Position numbers and translations under genes: made by a program
DNA from: Ichthyophis bannanicus
Taxonomy: Eukaryota > Chordata > Amphibia > Gymnophiona > Ichthyophiidae
DNA length: 64,000 nucleotides
NCBI GenBank assembly: GCA_033557465.1
Contig: CM066044.1
Location: 196,408,184 to 196,472,183 of the forward strand
Direction: 5' to 3'
Notes under the pieces: model-generated
Seen by the model: the letters and a program-made list of their open reading frames with translations, nothing else
Told to the model about the DNA's origin: nothing
Database searches by the model: none
Part shown: positions 19,617 to 31,659 of the stretch, one piece after another
How the letters are laid out: each line of letters begins with the position of its first letter
Numbering within the stretch: position 1 is the first letter of the stretch

Positions 19617-20195
19617 TTAAGTGCCGTCGAGTCGGAGTCGACTCATGGCGACCCTCCGGATAGCTATCCTAAATTGTGTTCGGTCTTCAGTCAGGCGACT
19701 CATTGTTGACAGACTGGTACCCGTAGCTGCTGTTATTGGATTGATCCATCTCATTGCTGGCCTTCCTCTTTTGCGTTGACCTTCTATCTTGCCAAGCATG
19801 AAGTCTTTCTCTAATGATCTCTCTCTTCGCATGATGTGTCCAAAGTATGAAAGTCGAAGACTTGTCATCTGAGCTTCTAAAGAAAGCTTTGGTTTGATCT
19901 CCTCTAGTACCGACTGGTTTGTTCTTCGGGCAGTCCATGGTATACACAGTATTCGTCGCCAGCACCATAATTCAAAAGCATCAATTTTCTTCCTGTCTTT
20001 TTCACTGTCCAGCTTTCACATCCATATGATGTTATTGAAAATACCATGGCTTGAACAAGTCGAATCTTTGTATGGAGAGAGACATCTCTGTTCTTGAGAA
20101 TCTTATCTAGGTCTTTCATAGCCATTCTGCCAAGAGCAATGCGTCGTTTGATTTCTTGACTGCTTGTTGCTTCTTTATTGATAGTTGATCCAAGT
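19617..20195 (-). pseudogene. RTE LINE, C-terminal part
   Basis: Minus-strand frames read SSQEIKRRIALGRMAMKDLD, then STKIRLVQ-like and MVFSITSYGCESWTVKK, then in another frame SLRLSYFGHIMRRERSLEKD and KIEGQRKRGRPAMRW. These are the characteristic C-terminal blocks of RTE/BovB proteins. Frameshifts separate the blocks, so the protein is not intact. It continues the RT at 22931-24205. Confidence 0.85.
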
Positions 20196-20362
20196 AGGTT
20201 ATTTATTTATTTAACATTTCTTCTATACCGCGCTATTATAATCAGCGTGGTGTACATCGAACAAAAACATACTACAATGCATACAGGCAACATTGAGTTT
20301 ACAATGAACAGGAAAATAAAACAGGGGATAACCTGGAGAACTATGTACAGGTTAACTTGATA
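20196..20362 (-). mobile_element. LINE 3' tail inside the RTE (3' portion)
   Basis: On the minus strand it reads GATTATAATAGCGCGGTATA followed by a (AAAT)n end. This is the L2-like tail also present at 4090-4150 and 49860-49930. Its upstream part continues at 22950-22817, across the hAT insertion. Together they form a roughly 300-bp truncated insertion in the RTE. Confidence 0.65.
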
Positions 20363-20449
20363 CTATATACCAGCGATGGCGAACCTATGGCACGCGTGCC
20401 AGCTGTGGCACGCGAAGGCCTTGCAGCTGGCACGTGGGAAGGTCCACAA

Positions 20450-20831
20450 AAAAGAAAAAGCTGGCTCTGACTGCTGCCGCGGACGCGGCAAGGGCAGAAT
20501 GCAGTGTCCCGCGGGGGGCCCCATCCGCCCGCTAAGCCCCTCTGCAAGGGCTTTCAGATTCGCGGGGAGAGCGTCTCCCTCGCGCTCTGTTAAGCCCGCA
20601 GGGGCTAATGGGAAATTTCCCATCAGCCCCTTTAGACGCGAGGGACTGATGGGAAAATTTCCCATTAGCCCCTGCGGGCTTAACAGAGACGCGAGGGAGA
20701 CGCTCTCCCTCGCGAATCTGAAAGCCTTGCAGAGGGGCTTAGCGGGCGGAGGGGGCCCCGCGGGACATTGCATTTCTGCCCTTGCCGCGTCCGCAGCAGC
20801 AGCAGCCAGAGCCAGCTTTTTTTTTTTTTTA
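20450..20831. repeat. Large palindrome within the hAT element
   Basis: Arms of about 180 bases meet near 20640. Examples of pairing: AGCTGGCTCTGACTGCTGC at 20459 with GCAGCCAGAGCCAGCTTTT near 20803; GGGCTAATGGGAAATTTCCC near 20605 with GGGAAAATTTCCCATTAGCC near 20650. The arms are GC-rich. A related half is found at 44815-45000. Confidence 0.85.
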
Positions 20832-20837
20832 AATTTT

Positions 20838-21960
20838 GCCAGGGGGGGGGGTTAGGACTTCTAATGGGCTAGGGGGGGGGGGTTAGGACTTCTAATGGGC
20901 TGGGGGGGGGTTAGGACTGCTAATGGGCTAGGGGGGGTTAGGACTGCTAAGGGGCTGGGGGGGGGGTTAGGACTGATAAAGGGCGGCGGGCGGGCGGGGG
21001 GGGGGGGTAGGACTGCTAATGGGCTGTGGGCTGATGGGGGCTGTCTGGAAATGGGGTAATGGGGGGTTAGGACTGGTAATAGGCTATGGGGGGGGGGTTA
21101 GGACTGCTAATGGGCTAACTGGGGGGGTTAGGACTGCTAATGGGCTGATGGGGGGGTTAGGACTGCTAAAGGGCTAGGGGGGGTTAGGACTGCTAAAGGG
21201 CCTGGGGGGGTTAGGACCTGCTAATGGGTTGGGGGGGGGGGGGGATAGGACTCTTAATGGGCTGGGGGGGGGGTTAGGACTGCTAATGGGCGGGCGGGGG
21301 GGGGGGTAGGACTGCTAATGGGTGTGGGCTTATGGGGGCTGTCTGGAAATGGGGAGTGATGGGGGGGTTAGGACTGGTTAATGGGCTATGGGGGGGGGTT
21401 AGGACTGCTAATGGGCTATGGGGGGTTAGGAATGCTAAAGGCTAGGGGGGGTTAGGACTGCTAATGGGCTATGGGGGGTTAGGACTGCTAATGGGCTATG
21501 GGGGGGTTAGGACTGCTAATGGGCCTAGGGGGGGTTAGGACTGCTAATGGGCTATGGGGGGTTAGGGACTGCTAAAGGGCTAGGGGGGGTTAGGACTGCT
21601 AATGGGCTAGGGGGGGTTAGGACTGGTAATGGGCTGGGGGCTGAGGGGGGCTGTATCGAAATGGCGGGTGATGAGGGGTTAGGACTGGTAATGGGCTATG
21701 GGGGGGTTAGGACTGGTAATGGGCTATGGGGGGTTAGGACTGGTAATGGGCTTTTGGCTGATGTGGGCTGTATGGAAATGGGGTGATGGGTGTTAGTCCA
21801 TGTAATGGGTTATAGGGGGGGATTAAGCTGAAAATGGGGTGATGGGGGTTTAGGACTGGAAGTGGGTTGATGGGGGGGCTAGGACTGGTAATGGGTTGGG
21901 GGTGTTGCTAGGACTGGAAATGGGCTGATGGAGGGGCTAGGACATGGAAATGGAGCTGAT
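20838..21960 (+). repeat. G-rich minisatellite with GGGGTTAGGACTGCTAATGG unit
   Basis: Thirty or more imperfect units of about 25-35 bases; the core is GGGGTTAGGACTGCTAATGG and the length of the G run varies. Two longer higher-order blocks containing GGGGGCTGTCTGGAAATGGG recur near 21030 and 21335 (with variants near 21640 and 21760), so larger units were also copied. The array decays toward 21960. The repeated G4-9 runs on one strand favour G-quadruplex formation. Confidence 0.9.
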
Positions 21961-22808
21961 GCAGGGACTAGAAGGGAATGGAGCTGGGTGAGGTTGGAAC
22001 TAGAAGGGAGCTGATGTTGGGGGAGGATTAGAATGGGATGGGGCTGGGAGAGTAAAATGGAGAGGGGGAAAAATATTTTGTGTGGGAGGGATAAAAAAAT
22101 CACAATTGGCCGGGTATTGGGAGAGTAAGTGGGGATTGAGGATGGAGGGGGTAAAAATTTGAGTGGATGAAATAGGAATGAGGAAAAGAGCAAAAGGAGA
22201 AAGATTAGTATGTTAAAGCGGATGTAGAGAGAGAGAGAATGGAAAAAAAAAAACTAGAAGAGAGAAGAAAGGGACAAATGGACAGCAGATGATGGAGAGT
22301 TTAGCAGAAAAAACATGAAGAAAAAACCAGAAGAAAGTGGCTGGAGCAATTGCAACTGTGTAACTGAGCTGAGGTATTCTGTTTATGTAATTCCTTTTGA
22401 CATTGCCACTTGTTCTCTTTCCCCAGTAGGTCATGTATTGTTATTCTCTGAAATGTATTGGTTTAATATTTGCAGTGTTGCCTTTTGATAGGTATGGTAT
22501 GGTGCTTTGTGAGATTCCTGGTAGTGCTGTTAGGATACGGCGGGTTTGCTATTGGTTCTAAAGGGCCAGTGTTTGTTTAGTAGTTCCTAATGTGCCTGGC
22601 GGTTGGCACTGGGATCCTATAGTAATGTAGAAATCTTTTAGTCTGTCTTTATCCATACACATCATTAAGGAAGACATGTTACTAAAAGTTAGTGTATGTT
22701 AGCATTATGCAAATATTTATGCAAATTGACGTGCTGGCACTTTGAGGAAATTCTTTGGTTTTGTGCGGCAGTTTGGGCACTCGGGCTCAAAAAGGTTAGC
22801 CATCACTG
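21961..22808. other. Right interior of the hAT element, no gene
   Basis: A purine-rich, decayed stretch to about 22320, then mixed sequence up to the right TIR. No transposase motif is visible. Confidence 0.5.
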
Positions 22809-22930
22809 CTATATACAATACTCTAAACTCGTTTGGATATTGCATGTGCTTTTCGTGTGGAAGGTACAGGTATGATGATTAGCAGGTGGGCTAGTGTGTA
22901 GGCTAACCATTTTCTGGTTGTATTAAGGCG

Positions 22931-24205
22931 CTAAGGCGTCTGGGGCATGTGGGAAGCTAAGTTGTTCACAATTTCAATTTCTTCTCCTTCAACGATGAAC
23001 CTGTTGATTATGCCAGTTGTCATGATCTTTGTCTTCTTTACATTAAGGTGCAGGCCCATTTTGAGACTATGTTCTTTGACTGTGAGAAGCAAATGTTTCA
23101 GATCATCTTCACTTTCAGCCAGTAATGTAGTATCATCAGCATAGCGAAGGTTGTTGAGTCTTCCACCAATCTTCACACCTCTGTTGTCTTCATACAATCC
23201 TGCTTCTCTGATGATTTTTTCAGCATATAAATTAAACAGGTAGGGGGAAAGTATGCAGCCTTGTCTTATACCTTTGCTTATTTTAAACCATTCTGTTTCT
23301 CCTTGTTCCGTTCGAACTGTTGCTTCTTGATCAATGTACAGATTGCGCAAGAGAACGATCAGGTGTTCTGGTATACCCATGTTTCTTAATGTGGCCCAGA
23401 GTTTCTCATGGTTTACACAGTCAAAAGCCTTGCTATAGTCGATAAAGCACAAATAGATATCCTTTTGGTATTCTTTAGTCTTTTCAAGGATCCATCTCAC
23501 ATCCGCAGTGATGTCTCTCGTTCCTCGCCCTTTCCTGAACCCTGCTTGCACTTCAGGTAGTTCATGTTCCAGGTATGGTTGTAGTCTCTTTTGAATAATC
23601 TTCAGTAGAATCTTGCTGGCATGTGGGATCAGAGCGATTGTTCGATAATTTCCACAGTCAGTTGGATCACCTTTCTTTAGTATTGGTATAAACACAGATC
23701 TTTTCCAGTCAGTTGGCCATGTTGTTGTCTTCCATATTTCTTGGCAGAGCCTTGTAAGTATGGTAACAGCTGCATCAGATTGCTGCAATACTTCTATAGG
23801 AATGCCATCAATGCCTGGTGCTTTGTTCTTTGATAAGGCTTTCAATGCTGCTTCAACTTCTTCTTTCATCACCAATGGTTCCCGATCATAAGGTACAGGT
23901 TGAAACGGCTGTTGGTCCACTTGCTCTTTATCATATAAAAACTCTGTATATTCCTTCCACCTTTTCTTGATCTTCTCAGCATCATTCAACATAGAACCTT
24001 GAGCATCTTGTAACATTCCATTTTGAGGCTGGAACTTTTTCTTTAACTCTCGTAGCTTTAGGAAAGCCGATCTTGTTCTTCCTCTAATAGTTTCTGCTTC
24101 TATTTCCTTGCATGCGTCGTTGTAGTACTTTTCCTTGTCCTTTCTTGCTGCACGTTGGAAATCTCTGTTGAGTTCTGTGATTGTCTTTCTTTCTCCTCTG
24201 GCCAA
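22931..24205 (-). pseudogene. RTE LINE reverse transcriptase domain
   Basis: 424 codons without a stop on the minus strand. Order: linker with RDFQRAARKDKEKYYNDACK; APGIDGIPIEVLQ; TDWKRSVFIPILKKGDPTDC; NYRTIALIPHASKILLKIIQ; RLQPYLEHELPEVQAGFRKG; the palm block CFIDYSKAFDCVNHEKLW; IRQGCILSPYLFNLYAEKII; and the catalytic box RYADDTTLLAE. All catalytic aspartates are present. The endonuclease is absent because the copy is 5'-truncated (TSD at 24215). The last codons after EIVNNLA belong to the inserted LINE tail. BovB-type RTEs are known for horizontal transfer between vertebrates; nothing here proves that for this copy. Confidence 0.9.
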
Positions 24206-24229
24206 TGGATAGTTGCAACATGCCTAAAC

Positions 24230-27200
24230 AGTAAAAAATCATATTTTATAATTGTTTATTTATCTATTTTACAGCTATTAACAATTATCTTGCATACAAT
24301 CTTATAAATATGAAATTACCTCAGTTCACAATCTCCCCCTCCTTCCCCCCCTCCTTTCAGAGTGGCTTCCTCTCCCACACCCACTCTGACAGTTTCTATC
24401 ATTAATCTGCCCATGTGGCATGAACCTCAATAGACTCTATGTAGTAATCTTTGCTGTCGAGTTATAACAGTTGTGATACTCCTGCAAGTAGTTATAATAT
24501 TGCCCTTAACCCTATGCAATTCCTCTTCCTCCCAACTCCCTCCCATCCTGCTATGTCAAACCCCTCTCAATAATTTTGACCTCCCTTGGTCTTCTACTGA
24601 ATGCAGAGTCTCCTCTCCCAACAAGCTATCACCTTCCGCATATCAGGAAGTTGCAAAGTCTTCCAGTGTAGCGCCACACACATCCTTGCCTCTACCACAC
24701 ATATTTGAGCAGGAACACGAACTCCCCTAGTAATCCCCTCCAAAGGCATATTCAAAAGTCAACCTAACTGGTCAGGCCTCACCTTACCCCCACCCATATC
24801 CTCTATGAGGGTACATACATCTCCCAATATTAACGCATTTTCGGGCAGCCCCACCACATATGAAAAAAGTCACCCTCTTGTCCGCATCTCTTCCAGCAAC
24901 CACCCTCTTGCACTCTGCCCATTCTATGGAGGTGACTGGGTCCCAGTATATGCGATACAACACTTTGTAGGTTTGTTCTACAATAGGAACCACTACTGAT
25001 AATTTCCTGGTCTATTCATAAATCTTTTCCCAGGTCCCTTTCCTACTTGTCCCAAAATCCCGGAATCTCCTGGTGCTAGCCAAACACTATTTTATATATC
25101 CACAATAACAACCCCTTGGTTCCCTTCCACATACTTAACACCATTTCAAAGTCTGTACATGGACCTACATTATGTGCAAAGGGGGCTAATGTGCCACTTA
25201 GTTGTAATAAATTTCATGATCTCTTTCTAACTGAAAGAGCTGCTGCAACTCGCCAAAACCCAGCATCTTCCCATCTGGACCTAACATCTGTCCCACTTTA
25301 GTTAACCCCCAAGTTCCCCATTCCCAAAGGACACTGAACATTCTCCCTGCATGGAATTGTGAGTTAAATTGAAAGGGAATATTCCAATAAACTGATTTTT
25401 TTCCCATATAATCCTTGGCGGTGCTTCCCCCACGTTTTCATCGTATGCATTACAAAAGGGGATATCGTCTCCTCTCTCAAGTTCGTTACGTGGCAGCCAT
25501 AGCATATTATTTAAGGGGTGCTCCCCACTCAAAGCCTGCTCTATAACTACCCACTGCTTGCTCCCCTCCCCTTTACCCCATTCTATCACTGCGCTCAAGG
25601 TTGCCCCGGTATTATACCCCAGCACATCTGGTACCCCCAGTCCTCTTTTCCTTCATTCTCGCACAAGTACCTGTTGACCTACGTGTGGTGGTTGCCTCTT
25701 CCATGGGAAGCTAAATATACGCCTCTGACACTTTAACACTTCCTCCAGGATTGGTATGGGTAATGCCATAAACAAAAACAACAATCTGGGGAGAATGTTC
25801 ATCTTAATCGTGGCTATTCTGCCCATCCAGGAAAGCGTGACTCATTCCCAACACTCAAGATCCCCCTTAGTGGTCAACCACAGCCACTCATGGTTAAGTA
25901 AGAAAAGCTCTTCCCACCGGGCCTCTGTTTGGATTCCTAAATATCGGACTGATCCCTTTGCCCACCTAAAAGGGAAGGCAGCCTGTAATCTATCTTCCAA
26001 CCCCTCCTCTAAATTAATCTTCAAGATCTCTGTCTTGTTAATATTAATTTTTATACCCTGATAGTTTACTATACTGGTCTATTTCCTCTATCAAGTTAGG
26101 CAAAGAGGACAATGGTTGCAACAGCGAATAGATGATGTCATCCGCAAAAAGATCTATTTTATATTCTCGAGCTACCACTTCAGTGCTTCTGATGTTAATG
26201 TTTGCAAGCACCTGCTCAACTAGTGGCTCTATCAGAAGTACGAATAGCAATGGCGAGAGCGGGCACCTCTGCCTCGTCCCCCTCTCTAAGGCAAATTCCT
26301 CTGAGCAGTACCCATTAACCCGCACCTTTGCCCTTGGCCACTTATATAATAACTGCACCCATCTGATAAAGCCCTCTTCACAGCCCACTCCACTCTGTGG
26401 AACACTTTTTCTCCCTTTTCTTGTTCACTGTTACTAGTACTGCATCCTCTCGCTGCATCCTTGCTTTCCAAATTAGGTTTAGGAGTTTTCTAATGTTGTC
26501 TTTTGCTTGTCTCCCAGGAATGAATCCAGCCTGATCCTCCCTAATCACCTTCCCAATGATTGCCTGCAAGCAGTTTGCAAGGACCTTAGCCAACAATTTA
26601 CCATCCAAGTTAAAGATATTGGTCTATAGGAGCTGCACATGGTTGCATCGTTAGCGAGCTTGAACAGCACATTAATGCTGGCTACGTACATTGATTCCAT
26701 AACCTCTCCCATCACCCTGTCCTCATTCAAGACCTCAACTAGTTTCCCCAACAGCAAATCCTGATACTTTTGGTAAAACAGAGACATGTAGCTGTCCAAA
26801 CCAAGTACCTTCCTGCCCTTCAACCCTGCTATGGCTGCCCGCACCTCTACTTCCATGATATCGGCTTTGCTTCCTCTATCGCCAAGTAAGCCAGTGGACA
26901 TTGCTCTAAATATTGCTTAATGTCCGCCTCCAAAGCCTGTTGTTCACTTCCATATAAATCCAAGTAATACTGTCTAAAGACCTCCCTGTTTTTGGCTTTC
27001 CTCAAACTTAAGGTCTCCAGCATCACTCCTGATCTTGATAATTAATTGCTGGTGTATTTAGGCCTTCAGCTTAGATGCTAGTAGGCGCACCCCACTTTGT
27101 TGCCCCACTCAAAGTATCTCTGCCTTGTCCTCTATTTGGAACCCGGTATCTCATTGCAAGAAACCCATTAGGCGAGCTTTTACTTCTGCAACCGTCGTGC

Positions 27201-27845
27201 CACTTCTTCCCCTCCTTTCCCTGCCAGCCTCCCTTCCAGCTACCTGATCTCATCTTTTAAAACTTTCTCCTCACTAAGCTTCTCTTTCTTCTGGTGGGAT
27301 GCCTCTGAGATCAGTACACCCCGTGCAACTGCTTTCATCCCATCCCATAGCAAACTGGCCCTCAATCCCTTGCACCCGTAATGTGCATAATAGACTTTAA
27401 TTGCTTCCCCTATTTTGAGATGCCTCTGGCGCTCCCACTACACTTTCATTCATTTTCCGAAACTTTAAAATCTCTATACTCTGACCCCAATGCACTTGCA
27501 TCGCAATAGGGGCATTATCTGACCATGTTATCTCTTCTACAGACACTTCTTGCAGCAGTGTTGCCCATGTGCCCTCCAACCAAAGCATATCTAGTCAGCT
27601 AAAATTCTGGTGTGGGTGAGAGTAAAATGTAAAGGCTTTCCATCTCCCTTCCTGGACCCTCCAGCTATTCTCCAAATTCAGGTCCTCCACCTACTTTATT
27701 AATCTCCGCCTTTCCCCTCACCCTCCTGTGCTTTGTTCTCTTGAATTATTTATCCTAGGGTCTTTTGTCAATTAAAATCACCCCACAAAATCAATGGGGC
27801 TGAAGAAAAGCTCCAACTCCTAGCCCCAATCTCATCAAAGAAGGC
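24230..27845 (-). pseudogene. Decayed L1/Tx1-type LINE ORF2
   Basis: Minus-strand remnants in order from 27845 to 24230: endonuclease piece with LILWGDFN at about 27790; RT start with [53 protein letters not shown] with [57 protein letters not shown]; the catalytic box LFADDIIYSLL at about 26140; and C-terminal VEQTYKVLYRIYWDPVTS. The order and motifs are those of amphibian and fish L1. Many frameshifts and stops show that it is old. The 5' end abuts the CR1 at 27850 and the 3' end abuts the RTE TSD. Confidence 0.8.
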
Positions 27846-27849
27846 CTCT

Positions 27850-28575
27850 CCTCTAGAGTATACATATTTTGGTCATCAAGTCTCTTCTCATATCTTCTGG
27901 TGCAGGCACCAAATCATTTTGGTTGCCTTCCTCTGAATCATTTCCAGTCTTTATATCCTTTGCAAGATATGGTCTCCAAAAGTGAACACAATATTACAAG
28001 TAAGGCCTCACCAACGATTCGTATAGGGACATTAATATCTCCTCCTTTCTGTTGGAAATTTCTCCCTGTATGCAACTCAGCATCCTTCTGGCTTTGGCCA
28101 CCGCCTAATCATACTGTTTCGCCACCTTGAGATCCTCAGAAACAATTACTCTGAGGGCCTTCTTCTGGTCCATGCACACAAACCTTTCACCCCCTATTGC
28201 ATACAATTTCCTTGGAATTCTGCATCCCAAGAGCACTTCTTCACCTTGGTCTAATGCTTGGCAGTTAAGATTTATTCTTCCAGCCTTTGTAGATTTTTTT
28301 CCGTTTGTTATCTACTCCCTCAGGGGAGTCCACTTATTTGCAAATTTTCATGTTATTTGCAAAAAGACCGACTTTTCCATTCAGTTCTTCAACAATATCA
28401 CTCAAATATGTTGAACAGTACCAGTCCCAGGACCGATCTCTGGGGCACACCACTAACCATCTTCCTTTCATCTGAGTGAGTTCCATTTACTATCACCTTC
28501 TGTTGCCTGTCAGTCAATCAATTTCTGATCCAGTTCACCACCTCGGGACCTATCCCCAGGCTGTTCAGAAAAAGA
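27850..28575 (-). mobile_element. CR1 LINE 5' region fragment
   Basis: The plus-strand text carries the inverse of a CR1 segment: GGCACACCACTAACCATC is the complement of a VPQGS-like stretch, and CTTCTGGCTTTGGCCACC and TGGTCTAATGCTTGGCAG are typical CR1 wording. No long frame remains. Confidence 0.55.
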
Positions 28576-28605
28576 AGGCAGAGCTCATGCGGTTGCACAA
28601 TAGGG

Positions 28606-28790
28606 CATGTTTACTAACATGTGCTACCATGGTAATGCGAGGCTAGCACACAGTATCGACGCCACACTAAAAAGTAGCGCAGGGCCCCACGTTACAAACC
28701 CCATGCTACCCAGGTAGCATGTGTCTGGGTAGCAACTGCACAGGATGGGCATTCCTGACACAATGCTAGCTTAGTAAGCATGCCCCATAT
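28606..28790. mobile_element. MITE with GGGCATG TIRs
   Basis: The ends AGGGCATGTTTACTAA and TTAGTAAGCATGCCCCAT are inverted repeats. About 185 bp, no coding. Confidence 0.7.
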
Positions 28791-29404
28791 TTCTTAGCAG
28801 CCCCGAAGCTATTTCATCGTTGCTCTTTTTAAAGATGTTCAAAGTCCATCTAAATCTAATGTAGAATATCAATAATAATGAAGCAACTTACCTTGAAAAA
28901 GTGTTCCTGATGTCATAGAAAAAAAGATCCTTTGTGGCTTTTCCTAAAATTCATATGCTTCATAACTCCACTCCAGTCTGGCCATCTAGTTCATTGGGCT
29001 TCATCAGGAAGTCTGAACCATCCAGCAGGAATATGGAAATTTTTATATAAACTAATAAACTAAAATACTCACTTATTTGGAAAAGCAAAGCTATACCATT
29101 AAATACCAACTTTACCATGCCATTTTGTTCTCAAGTATATGCGGAGAATACCATGCATGGTATTATAAATGGCCTCTGCTAAACATCGTAGAAATCAAAC
29201 ATGTAAATATGTAAATTGGTTATTGCATAATGGAATCAAAAATGAAAATAAGCTGAACAGGTAAGGGAGAGCAGCTTATTAGCTCTGGCAAATTATTCAC
29301 ATTCTTCATATTTTTCCTGGGAATAGCTAGCACTTGGGACCTGCTTTGTTAAGAGATTTTTTGCTCAAAACATGAGCCTTATCTTATTCTGCACTTCCTT
29401 ATAT
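28791..29404. other. No gene recognised
   Basis: AT-rich spacer with no coding features. Confidence 0.4.
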
Positions 29405-29705
29405 CTAGAAACCTACACAGTCTCACCTAGGAACACAGCCAATTTCCAATACGCAGTCACATTTGGGAACACAGTCTTCTGCCAGTAAACATTTACAACT
29501 GGGAAGAAGATTTGCCAGTACAATAAGAATCCAATCTGCCACTCAAGGACACTTACACAAGGAAGACCAACCTGACACACTTACATCTTGAAATCCAACT
29601 TGCTGTCTATGCATGGTTCCAACTGGGAATCCAATATGACACTGGTACATAGCCACACATGGGAATCCCGTCTAATCCAGTCTGGGCATCTAACCTGCCA
29701 CTAAT
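29405..29705 (+). repeat. Degenerate minisatellite, about 45-bp unit
   Basis: Repeated phrases such as GCAGTCACATTTGGGAACAC, ACATTTACAACTGGGAAG, TAGCCACACATGGGAATCCC and ATCCAATCTGCCACT recur at roughly 40-50 base spacing. Similar phrases occur at 35280-35480. Confidence 0.5.
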
Positions 29706-30689
29706 GTATATTCATGCCTGATAGTTCAAGATCTTTGCAGTTTTTCTGGATCATGCTGCGTCTTGGTAAGTAGAACCGATGTTTCAGTCATCCGTCTGTG
29801 GCTTTCTTCAGGGTGACGTGGTTATGCAGTGAATGTTTGTTCTTATATACAGTGTTTCTCAAACCAGATTGGTGAGTTTGAAGAAAGAAAAAAGTAAAGT
29901 TTTGATGGTCCAGTCCATTGAAGAAAAGGCAGGAAATTTTAATTTGATTTTGGAGGAAAAATTCATTGGAAAAAGGCTGGAGTTTTTAAATTTTGAATTT
30001 TGATGGGAAGGTACATTGGAGAGAAGGCAGAAACGGTGCAAGTAGGAATCCTGGAGAGGGGGGGGGGGGGAGGGATTTGGGTGAAATGTTGGTTCCACTT
30101 ACCAGACACGGCATGACCCAGAAAAGTGTGAAGATCATGTGTGTAGAAACCTAAGAAAACTGGTAGTTCAATGTCATGTTGGTTGGGAGGGGAACCTGGT
30201 TGTGACATGGGCAGCCGTTGGAAAGAGGTCTCATTAGAGGTAAGCAATAATCAGTGCAATCTCACAGTGAAGTTCAATGGCAAGTTTAATCTCACTAACC
30301 TTGACAAGACAGGGAGGTTAAAAGGCACGTTTTAGATAGTACATGGAGTTCAGAATTGAGATGTCAAGATTGGCATAAACAATTTTGACTGTATTTAAAA
30401 AAACAACATGAAACCTGTTCTAAAATAGTACAGGAGTGTGCATCTTTTTGCCTTATATAGAGCCAGATGACTCATTTTACAAAGCTTCACGGTGGAAAAA
30501 TTATCAGCTTCCACGTGTGAGTGCCAGCACTTACGCATGATGCTGGCCGTTTTGCAAAATGACACTTATAAATGCCACCAATTGCTTCTAGCCTGGTAAA
30601 TTCTAATTTGGGAGAGGAAATACACACGAGATTGAGGGTAACGTGTATTCATAGCAGGTAAAACAAACTGCTAGCAAACGATGGAATGG
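29706..30689. other. No gene recognised
   Basis: Contains a G run at about 30059-30071. 30430-30600 resembles the window's old repeat wording (GCCAGCACTTACGCATG, TTTTGCAAAATG). Confidence 0.4.
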
Positions 30690-30970
30690 TCATGTACAGG
30701 AGTTTCCTTGGGTGGTGTTATGTCTTATTCCTAAAGTGTTCAAAAATGGGTCTTTAGCTATGCAAAATTTTGTAAATTCTGGAATGGCTTATATTTTCTC
30801 AGGGAGGGCATTCCAGAGGCCAAGTGTGTGAAGTGAGAATGCACAAGTAGAGCTAGCATGGCTGCTTTTTGCTCTTAGTGGTGAATATGTTCTGCGTACA
30901 TGATCTCCTAGATCTGTTATCTTGTACAATATGGACCGAAGATAATCCGAAGAAAAGTTGTAGGAAATTT
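30690..30970 (-). pseudogene. LINE C-terminal fragment
   Basis: The minus strand reads HTLGLWNALPEKI, then after a stop FTKFCIAKDPFL, the usual C-terminal end of L2/CR1-group LINEs. Confidence 0.5.
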
Positions 30971-31059
30971 AGAATACAGTTAGTAACAATGAATATATGT
31001 TACCATCAGCTTTGTTGAATATTAGATGCTGTCTGTTGGTTCTGTGTAAAAATGTAAAC

Positions 31060-31140
31060 ACTGTTAATGCTCCTTGTAAACTGCTTTGACTTTAAAATAA
31101 ATTAGACTATAAAATGGCTAAATGAATAAATAAATAAAAA
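31060..31140 (+). mobile_element. LINE 3' tail
   Basis: CTTGTAAACTGCTTTGAC, then an end of GAATAAATAAATAAAAA, similar to other LINE tails here. Confidence 0.5.
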
Positions 31141-31194
31141 TGAAGTTAGCCCTCTTAATCCTTACTGGAAAGGGCTGGCCGAAATGAATACACT

Positions 31195-31460
31195 TAAAAA
31201 ATGTATATGTGCCAGAGAGCAGCTATAGATTCTGATGTTGCTAATTGCAGACACGCACATTTATTCTCTGTTATGAAATGTGAATTGCACATGTAGATTT
31301 GGCCACTCCTTAACTGCTCTTGGACATGCCCCCTTACAATTTCTTTGTAGTCTAAGGATATACATGTATAAAGTCATCCCTTTGTAAAACTGCTCTTTCC
31401 ATGTGTAAATGCCTTATTTTACACATGGAAATTGCAAATAAGGCTTCTAAAATAACAATA
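31195..31460 (-). mobile_element. MITE of the TTATTTTGGAAGCC family
   Basis: Reverse complement of 31400-31458 matches 16120-16180 closely (TTATTTTAGAAGCCTTATTT). Edges are approximate. Confidence 0.5.
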
Positions 31461-31659
31461 CACTGAGCTGTTGTGTAATGGGCGAGTTAACTACGCTTAC
31501 CCTTGCAGTAATCCATTTATCCATACATACAAGGTTCCAATAGGCATGAAGCAATAAACATGATGCAGGAATTCTCGGGGCATAAGCACAAAGCAAGGCA
31601 TCCAGGAAAGTAAGTGGACAAGGACAGCTTGAAACTCCGCTACAGACGAGGAATATTTC

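Larger units (their letters stand above)
20371..22808. mobile_element. Non-autonomous hAT element, 2.4 kb
   Basis: Left end CAGCGATGGCGAACCTATGG, right end (reverse) CAGTGATGGCTAACCTTTTT. Both begin CAG(C/T)GATGGC(G/T)AACC. The flanks CTATATAC at 20363-20370 and 22809-22816 are a perfect 8-bp TSD, as expected of hAT. No transposase is encoded. The interior is a 380-bp palindrome and a long G-rich minisatellite, followed by about 850 bp of AT-richer sequence. Confidence 0.9.
19610..24214 (-). mobile_element. RTE-clade LINE (BovB/RTE1-like), 5'-truncated, with 11-bp TSD and nested insertions
   Basis: Minus-strand LINE. The 3' end carries GAGTCGGAGTCGACTCATGG-type sequence and TTAACAACAACA repeats, typical of RTE 3' termini. 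Flanks GCAACATGCCT at 19599-19609 and 24215-24225 are a perfect target duplication. It is interrupted at about 20196-22950 by a LINE tail containing a hAT element. Removing these leaves about 1.9 kb: RT plus the C-terminal region. Confidence 0.85.

Noticed and set aside
21547..21786. Gly-rich open frame in the minisatellite
   Set aside because: Direct translation of the tandem units; no evidence of expression or conservation.
20838..21960. Interstitial telomeric repeat
   Set aside because: GGGTTAGG occurs, but the unit is about 25-35 bases with extra sequence, not (TTAGGG)n.
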